A DNA stretch of 64,000 bases from Micromonospora echinospora (GTDB taxonomy: Bacteria; Actinomycetota; Actinomycetes; Mycobacteriales; Micromonosporaceae), in contig NZ_LT607413.1 of assembly GCF_900091495.1 (NCBI RefSeq), positions 248,001 to 312,000 on the forward strand. The letters run 5' to 3'. The stretch's first letter is position 1. The number at the start of each line of letters is the position of its first letter. The notes beneath the pieces are model-generated. The model was given only the letters and a program-made list of their open reading frames with translations, was not told where the DNA came from and made no database searches. Position numbers and translations under genes: made by a program. Shown piece after piece: positions 58,760 through 64,000 of the stretch.

Positions 58760-59866
58760 ATGATGACGCTACGTCACGGCGGCCGGGCGGTCGCCGTACT
58801 CCTGGCCCTGGCTGCGGCGCTGGCACCCGGCGGCGCGGTCGCCGCCGGAGCACCCGCCACGCCCGCGCTGACCCTGCCCGCGCCGACCGGCCCGCACCCG
58901 GTCGGCACCACCTGGCTGCACCTGACCGACCACGACCGGCCCGACCCGTGGGCGCCCGAGCAGTCCCGCGAGCTGATGGTGTCGATGTGGTACCCGGCGG
59001 CGGCCCCGGTCGGCGCGCCCGCGCCCTACACCACGGCGGCGGTCTCCGCCCGGGTCGTCGCCGGCACCGGACTGCCGCTCCCGCCGGACGTGCTCACCAC
59101 CGTCCGCACCCACGCCCGCCGGGACGCCCCGGTGCGGCCGAACCGGCACGGCTGGCCGCTGGTGCTGCTCTCCCCCGGCTTCTCGCTCAGCCGGGAGTCG
59201 CTCACCGGGCTCGCCGAGGACCTGGCCAGCCGGGGGTACGTGGTCGCCGGGATCGACCACCCGTACGAGGCGTACGGCGTCGAGTTCCCTGACGGCCGCG
59301 TCGTCGACTGCCGGGCCTGCGACGAGTGGGGCGACGGCACGGCGCAGAAGGTGATCGCCGGACGGACCGCCGACGTGTCGTTCCTGCTGGACCGGCTCAC
59401 CGGGCCGCGACCGGTCTGGCGCGGGTTCGTCGACCGGCAGCGCGTCGCCATGGTCGGTCACTCCATCGGGGGCGCGTCGGCGGTCCGGACGCTGGTCACC
59501 GACGCCCGGGTGGACGCCGCCGCCGACCTGGACGGGACGCTGTTCACCCCGGTCGGCCCGACCGTGCGGCCGGTCATGCTGGTCGGCGCCGAGCGGCCGC
59601 AGGACCACAGCTGGGTGCGGGACTGGCCGGACCTGGGCGGCTGGAAGCGCTGGCTGACGGTGACCGGCAGCGGGCACATGTCCTTCACCGACCGGCCGGT
59701 GCTCGGCGCGCAGCTCGGTCAGGACCCGGGGGCGATCCCGGCGGAACGGCAGATGCTGATCACCCGGGAGTACGTGGCGGCCTTCGTCGACCGGCACCTG
59801 CGGGCCCGTCCCGCGCCCCTGCTCGACGGTCCCGACCCCGCGTACCCGGAGGTGACCTTCCGCTGA
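58760..59866 (+). CDS. Secreted alpha/beta hydrolase (PAF-acetylhydrolase/lipase-like)
   Basis: 368 residues. The signal peptide is about 1-29 (AVAVLLALAAALAPGGAVAA). VSMWYPAAAP, WPLVLLSPGFSLSRESLTGL, YVVAGIDHPYEAYG, the nucleophile elbow AMVGHSIGGASAV and SGHMSFTDRPV supply the Ser-Asp-His framework of the platelet-activating-factor acetylhydrolase-like dienelactone hydrolase group. It should hydrolyse short esters or lipids outside the cell. It is terminated by the 13-bp hairpin at 59873. Similar secreted proteins are common in Streptomyces and Micromonospora. Confidence 0.87.
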   Translation: MMTLRHGGRAVAVLLALAAALAPGGAVAAGAPATPALTLPAPTGPHPVGTTWLHLTDHDRPDPWAPEQSRELMVSMWYPAAAPVGAPAPYTTAAVSARVVAGTGLPLPPDVLTTVRTHARRDAPVRPNRHGWPLVLLSPGFSLSRESLTGLAEDLASRGYVVAGIDHPYEAYGVEFPDGRVVDCRACDEWGDGTAQKVIAGRTADVSFLLDRLTGPRPVWRGFVDRQRVAMVGHSIGGASAVRTLVTDARVDAAADLDGTLFTPVGPTVRPVMLVGAERPQDHSWVRDWPDLGGWKRWLTVTGSGHMSFTDRPVLGAQLGQDPGAIPAERQMLITREYVAAFVDRHLRARPAPLLDGPDPAYPEVTFR

Positions 59867-59872
59867 GCCCAC

Positions 59873-59903
59873 CTCCGCCGGGCGGGCGCACCGCCCGGCG
59901 GAG
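59873..59903. terminator. Bidirectional terminator between hydrolase and response regulator
   Basis: CTCCGCCGGGCGG and CCGCCCGGCGGAG pair perfectly (13 bp) around GCGCA, between two convergent stop codons. Confidence 0.82.
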
Positions 59904-59908
59904 CCGGC

Positions 59909-60568
59909 TCAGTCGTCCGGGTCGACCAGCCCCGCCTCGTACGCGAGGATCGCCGCCTGCACCCGGTTGCGCACCCCCAGCCGGATGAAGACGCTGGACA
60001 GGTAACCCTTGACGGTGCCCTCCACCAGGTGCAGCCGACGGGCGATCTCGGCGTTGGACAGCCCCGCTCCCACCAGGGCGAGCACGTCGCGTTCCCGGTC
60101 GGTGAGCACCGCCGCGCGGTCCCGGGCCGCCGGCCGGCGGGCCATCCGCGTCCCGCTCAGCTCGATGACCCGGCGGGCCACCCGGGGCGACAGGTACGCC
60201 CCGCCGTCGGCCACCGCCCGCACGCCGGTCAGCAGTTCCCGAGGATCGCCCGCCTTCAGCAGGAAACCGGTGGCCCCGTCGCCGAGCGCCCGGGCGACGT
60301 GGTCGTCGTCGCCGAACGTGGTCAGCACGGCCACCGCCGTGCCGGGCACCAGCCGACGGATCTCGGCGGCGGCGGCCAGCCCGTCCAGCCGGGGCATCCG
60401 GATGTCCAGCAGCGCCACCCGGGGTCGGTGCGCGCGGGCCAGTTCCACGGCGGCCCGGCCGTCGGCGGCCTCGGCGACCACCTCGATCCCCGGGTCGGTG
60501 GCGAGGATGGCCCGGACGCCGGCCCGGATCATGCCCTCGTCGTCGGCGAGCAGTACGGAGATGGTCAT
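59909..60568 (-). CDS. NarL/LuxR-family response regulator
   Basis: 219 residues. Receiver with D9/D10, phospho-acceptor D55 (VALLDIRMPRLDGLAAAAEI) and K near 105 (GFLLKAGDPREL). The C-terminal LuxR HTH is LTDRERDVLALVGAGLSNAE, IARRLHLVEGTVKGYLSSVF. Its ATG overlaps the kinase TGA as ATGA, so it is translated after the kinase from one mRNA. Target genes unknown; the kinase architecture gives no hint about the signal. Confidence 0.92.
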   Translation of the reverse strand: MTISVLLADDEGMIRAGVRAILATDPGIEVVAEAADGRAAVELARAHRPRVALLDIRMPRLDGLAAAAEIRRLVPGTAVAVLTTFGDDDHVARALGDGATGFLLKAGDPRELLTGVRAVADGGAYLSPRVARRVIELSGTRMARRPAARDRAAVLTDRERDVLALVGAGLSNAEIARRLHLVEGTVKGYLSSVFIRLGVRNRVQAAILAYEAGLVDPDD

Positions 60569-62175
60569 GGCATCCGTTCCTTCTCGACCAGCCGGCCCTG
60601 CGCGAAGCAGAGCCGGTAGGCCGGCTGGGCCAGCGGGAAGTTCCCGTCGGTGTAGTACTCGCAGCCGGTCGGCGCGTCGGCGGGACCCTCGACCTGCCGG
60701 CGGGGCAGCCCCACCAGCTCGGAACGGAGCTGACCGGGCCGCATCCGCTCGTACGCCCCCGACTCCAGCACCGCGTCGGCGGTGACGAACGGGTGGTAGA
60801 CGAACGCGAGCAGCCCGGCCAGGGCGATCGGCGCCCCGACCGCGACGAGCAGGCTGCGGCGCACCCGCCGACGGGCGTCGCCGAGCCGCCCCGGCAGCAC
60901 GGTCCCCCCGCCCGGGGGTGCGGTCGGCTCCGGCGCGGTAACGGCTCCCGGCCCGGTGGCCGGCTCCGGCGCGGTGCCTGCCTCCGGTGCGGTGGCTACT
61001 TCCGGTGCGGTGGCTGCTTCCGCCGCGAGGGCTGCCCCGGCCGCGCCCGGGGTGCCGGGAAGACGGGCCGCCACCACGAACCCGCCGTCGCGGGGACCGG
61101 CGTCGAGCGTGCCCCCGGCGAGCCGGACCCGTTCGCGCAGCGCCAGCAGCCCGGTGCCGGCCGACACCGAGGCCGGCGGCGGCACCGGCGGCGGGGCGTT
61201 GCGCACCGACACCTCGACGTCGTCGGAGTCACGCCGCACCGACACGGTGACCGGAGTGCCGGGCGCGTACCGGGCGGCGTTGGTGAGCGCCTCCCGGACC
61301 AGTCCACGCACGGCCACCCCGGTCAGCGCGGGCAGGTCGGCGTCGGCCGGGTCGCCACGGAGCGTGACCTCCATGCCCGCCGCCCGCGCCCCGGCCACCA
61401 GCGCGGCCACGTCGTCGACCGGGTCCAGCGGGGACGGCCCCGCGTCCGTGCGGAGCACCCGGACGATTTCACCCAACCGCGCGGTCGCGGCGGTCACGCT
61501 GGCGCGCAGCTCCCCCACCGCCGCCCGGTGCCGGGGGTCGAGGTCGCCGGCCAACTCCAGGACACCGGCCCGCAGGGCGATCAGGCTCAGGTCGTGGCCG
61601 AGCGAGTCGTGCATGTCCCGGGCGATCCGGGCCCGCTCCCGCAGCCGGACCCGCTCGGCCGCGCCGTGCTGCTCCCGGCGCACCGACTCGGCCTGCTCCC
61701 AGCCGGCCAGCAACAGCGCGTGCTGCTGACGGAGGTAGCGGCCGACCAGCCACGGGAACACCCCGCCGAAGATCAGCACGGTGGCGAGCAGGAACCAGGT
61801 CCGTGGTCGGGCACCGAACAGCTCCAGGTTGAGCAGGGTCCCCCCGACCGCGAGCACCGCGAAGACCACTGCGGCGGGGGTGGCCCGGGCCTCGCGCCGG
61901 CCGACCAGGTAGCTGAACACCGGCAGGGCGAAGACGAAGTTCCCGTCGACGGCCGAGCCGAGCACCACCAGCACCAGCGCCGGCAGGGGACGCCGCCAGG
62001 CCAGCACCACCGCCGCGCCGAGCACCAGCAGCCCACCGACCAGCAACAACACGCTCCGACCGGAGTACGGCGGGGTCAGCCGGGGGTACGTGATCGGCGC
62101 GGCGAGCAGCACGCCGAGCAGCACGTCCCCCAGCCGCCGCCGGCCACCGTCGATCCGCCGTCCGAGTATCCGCAC
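60565..62175 (-). CDS. NarL-type sensor histidine kinase with C-terminal transmembrane extension
   Basis: About 536 residues. Five or so N-terminal helices (LGDVLLGVLLAAPITYP ... LLLVGGLLVLGAAVVLAWRR ... LLATVLIFGGVFPWLVG), then the HisKA_3 H-box IARDMHDSLGHDLSLIALRA and HATPase_c (LVREALTNAARYAPG, GTGLLALRERVRLAGG). Unusually the chain continues. A Pro/Ala/Thr repeat spacer (TAPEVATAPEAGTAPEPAT) leads to one more helix (SLLVAVGAPIALAGLLAFVY) and an about 85-residue domain, probably outside the cell, with two Cys (CEYY ... RLCFAQGRL). GTG start 62175. Confidence 0.87.
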   Translation of the reverse strand: MRILGRRIDGGRRRLGDVLLGVLLAAPITYPRLTPPYSGRSVLLLVGGLLVLGAAVVLAWRRPLPALVLVVLGSAVDGNFVFALPVFSYLVGRREARATPAAVVFAVLAVGGTLLNLELFGARPRTWFLLATVLIFGGVFPWLVGRYLRQQHALLLAGWEQAESVRREQHGAAERVRLRERARIARDMHDSLGHDLSLIALRAGVLELAGDLDPRHRAAVGELRASVTAATARLGEIVRVLRTDAGPSPLDPVDDVAALVAGARAAGMEVTLRGDPADADLPALTGVAVRGLVREALTNAARYAPGTPVTVSVRRDSDDVEVSVRNAPPPVPPPASVSAGTGLLALRERVRLAGGTLDAGPRDGGFVVAARLPGTPGAAGAALAAEAATAPEVATAPEAGTAPEPATGPGAVTAPEPTAPPGGGTVLPGRLGDARRRVRRSLLVAVGAPIALAGLLAFVYHPFVTADAVLESGAYERMRPGQLRSELVGLPRRQVEGPADAPTGCEYYTDGNFPLAQPAYRLCFAQGRLVEKERMP

Positions 62176-62231
62176 GCCCTCGGAGGCTACCCACCGGCAG
62201 GACCGGTCGACACTGCCGAAAGTGGGTGGGG

Positions 62232-62957
62232 TCAGATCTCCTCGGCCCAGGCCCGCCAGTCGTCGAGCACCCCGTACAGGGCCGGGGTGAGCCAGCCCGG
62301 GGCGGACCGGCGGAACACCCCCGGATCCATCGCCCCGGCCCCGGTCGGCAGCGCCCCGAGCAACTTCGGCACCAGCTCGCCGAGGTTCGCCCAGTGCACC
62401 AGCTCCGGCTCGGCCGGCCAGGCGCCGATCACCACCCCGGCCGGCACCGCCCGGCGGTCCAGCGCCTCCAGGGTGAGCGCGGTGTGGTTCAGGGTGCCCA
62501 GCCCGGCCCGGGCCACCACCACCGCCGGCGCGCCGAGCGCCACGGCCAGGTCGGCGACGGTCCACGCCTCGCCGGAGGGGCGCAGCCCCATCGGGACGAG
62601 CAACCCACCGGCCCCCTCGACGAGCACCAGGTCGTGCTTGTCCGCCTCCTCGCGGACCGCGTCGACGACGGTGTACAGCTCCAGCGGTTCCAGTTCCGCC
62701 ACCCGGGCGGCGGTCAGCGGGGCGAGCGGATCGGGGAAGCTGGCCAGCGTCCGGCCGGTCAGCGGGGCGGCCAGCCGGGTCACGCTGTCGACGTCGGAGG
62801 GCTCGCCGGTGGCCGTACCGGTCTGGCCGGGCTTGACCACCGCGACCCGCAGCCCGGCGGCCTGCGCGGCGGCGGTCACGGCCGCGGTCACCACCGTCTT
62901 GCCGACCCCGGTGTCGGTGCCGGTGACCAGCACCGCCCCCTGCCACGGGGCGGTCAC
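62232..62957 (-). CDS. bioD: Dethiobiotin synthetase
   Basis: 241 residues. Walker A VTGTDTGVGKTVVTAA is at the N-terminus, followed by VAVVKPGQTGT and VEGAGGLLVPM (substrate loop). The enzyme closes the ureido ring of dethiobiotin from 7,8-diaminopelargonic acid, CO2 and ATP in the cytoplasm. GTG 62957 overlaps the bioF stop (GTGA). It is the last gene of the biotin operon in this window. Confidence 0.93.
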   Translation of the reverse strand: MTAPWQGAVLVTGTDTGVGKTVVTAAVTAAAQAAGLRVAVVKPGQTGTATGEPSDVDSVTRLAAPLTGRTLASFPDPLAPLTAARVAELEPLELYTVVDAVREEADKHDLVLVEGAGGLLVPMGLRPSGEAWTVADLAVALGAPAVVVARAGLGTLNHTALTLEALDRRAVPAGVVIGAWPAEPELVHWANLGELVPKLLGALPTGAGAMDPGVFRRSAPGWLTPALYGVLDDWRAWAEEI

Positions 62958-64000
62958 GCGGCCACCCCGTCCCGCAGCCCCCGCGCCCCCTCGGGCGCGC
63001 ACTCCACGACGACGTCCAGCGCCCGCGCGAAGTCGCCCCGGGGCACCCCCGCGTTGAGGGTCAGCCGCAGCCGGGACCGGGGATCGGGGGTGGACGGCGG
63101 ACGGAAGCAACCGACCGCCACCCCCCGGTCCCGGCACGCCTCGGCCCAGCCCGTGGCGGCCTCCGCGCCCGGTGCGGTCACCGACACCACCCCGGCGGTG
63201 GGCGTGGAGACGGTCAGGCCGGCGGCCCGCAGCCGGCGTACCGTCAGGGCGGCCCGGTCGACGAGTTCGGCGCGCAGGTCGTCCCGGGAGCGGGCCAGGT
63301 CGACGGCGGCCCGCACCCCGGCGGCCACCGCCGGCGGGAGCGCGGTGTCGAAGATGAAGGTCCGGCCGGTCTCCACCAGGTGCCGGACGAACGGGGCGGG
63401 GCCGGCCACCACCCCACCCACACCGCCGAGGGACTTCGAGAGGGTCGCGGTGACCACCACGTCCGGCGCTCCGGCGAGCCCGGCGGCGACCACCGCGCCG
63501 GCACCGGCCGGTCCGGTCACCCCGAGCGCGTGCGCGTCGTCGACGAGCAGCAGCGCGCCGAACCGACGGGCCACCTTGTGCAGCCGGGCGAGCGGGGCAA
63601 GGTCCCCGTCGACGGAGAAGACCGACTCGGTGACCACCACCGCCGGCCGACCGGGGGCAGCGGCGAGGGCGGCCTGCACGGCGGCCACGTCGGCATGCGG
63701 GGTGACCACGGTCTCCGCCCCGGAGATCCGGCAGCCGTCGATCAGGGAGGCGTGGTTGTGCGCGTCCGAGACCAGCAGGGTGCGGGGCTGGACGAGGGCC
63801 CGCAGCGCGCCGAGGTTGGCCAGGTAGCCGGAGGAGAAGACGAGGGCGCGTTCCGCGCCGAGCCAGTCGGCGAGGGCGTCCTCCAGGTCGTGGTGCACGT
63901 CGGTGGAGCCGCGCACCAGCCGGGAGCCGGTCGCGCCGAGCCCGTACGCCCGCAGGGCGGCCTCCGCGGCGGCGGTGACCTCGGGGTGGGTGGCGAGGCC
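62954..64000 (-). CDS. bioF: 8-amino-7-oxononanoate synthase, 5' end outside the window
   Basis: About 349 residues are visible (the first about 30-50 codons are missing). PLP alpha-oxoamine synthase signatures are GLGATGSRLVRGSTDVHHDL, FSSGYLANLGAL, SDAHNHASLIDGCR, VDDAHALGVTG (PLP-N1 Asp) and TLSKSLGGVGG with the Schiff-base Lys. It condenses pimeloyl-thioester with L-alanine in biotin synthesis. The ATG at 63916 is internal; the frame remains open to the window edge. It is coupled to bioD. Confidence 0.92.
   Translation of the reverse strand, partial: GLATHPEVTAAAEAALRAYGLGATGSRLVRGSTDVHHDLEDALADWLGAERALVFSSGYLANLGALRALVQPRTLLVSDAHNHASLIDGCRISGAETVVTPHADVAAVQAALAAAPGRPAVVVTESVFSVDGDLAPLARLHKVARRFGALLLVDDAHALGVTGPAGAGAVVAAGLAGAPDVVVTATLSKSLGGVGGVVAGPAPFVRHLVETGRTFIFDTALPPAVAAGVRAAVDLARSRDDLRAELVDRAALTVRRLRAAGLTVSTPTAGVVSVTAPGAEAATGWAEACRDRGVAVGCFRPPSTPDPRSRLRLTLNAGVPRGDFARALDVVVECAPEGARGLRDGVAA

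Overview
The window is high-GC (about 70-73 % by eye) actinobacterial chromosome. GTG and TTG starts are frequent, stop/start overlaps (GTGA, ATGA, TGATG) are common, and actinomycete marker families are present: an SsgB-type sporulation protein, an F420-dependent luciferase-like oxidoreductase, TIGR02611 and DUF4236 proteins, Acg-type nitroreductases and secreted CBM2-bearing glycoside hydrolases. Gene content and style suggest a filamentous, sporulating member of the Micromonosporaceae (Micromonospora-like). That placement is inference.

Layout. 0-10 kb: an XRE regulator, GNAT, tRNA-Val(CAC), a PGPGW membrane protein, ssgB, an SDR, AraC and Rrf2 regulators, DUF4236, a K+ channel, a 30-bp tandem repeat, and a VOC/MarR divergent pair. 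10-24 kb: a TPR/fibronectin membrane protein, an OmpR-type two-component pair divergent from a LolA-like secreted protein, a HelD-type RNA polymerase recycling ATPase, a secreted two-domain GDPD phosphodiesterase, a Spo0M-like protein and a secreted GH5 mannanase. 24-36 kb: an LLM oxidoreductase/hydrolase/small-membrane-protein operon, a degenerate caspase-fold protein, an IS110-family element, a lipid/membrane block (EEP nuclease, double PAP2, YihY, diacylglycerol kinase), a Clp-N plus HTH pair, and a TetR/FAD-monooxygenase divergent pair. 36.6-38.7 kb: a GH10 xylanase with CBMs.

38.9-50.5 kb is the most coherent block. It holds two tandem universal stress proteins, a phosphoketolase, a P1B-type ATPase, two Acg-family nitroreductases, a DevS/DosT-like GAF histidine kinase and a DevR/DosR-like response regulator. 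The regulator keeps the mycobacterial DNA-contact residues. Copies of a GGGAC-N4-GNCCC box lie upstream of the phosphoketolase, both nitroreductases, the regulator itself and possibly the ATPase. I read this as a hypoxia/dormancy (DosR-type) regulon gathered at one locus.

50.5-64 kb: two tRNA clusters (Val-Gly; Val-Cys-Gly) flank a large protein that resembles a TraG/VirD4-like ATPase without a Walker A motif. They are followed by a TetR regulator, an AlkB alkane hydroxylase, a methyltransferase-P450 pair, a secreted alpha/beta hydrolase, a NarL-type two-component pair whose kinase has an unusual C-terminal membrane-anchored extension, and bioD with a truncated bioF at the window edge.

Most functional calls rest on recognising motifs in the translated sequence. 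No database search was possible.
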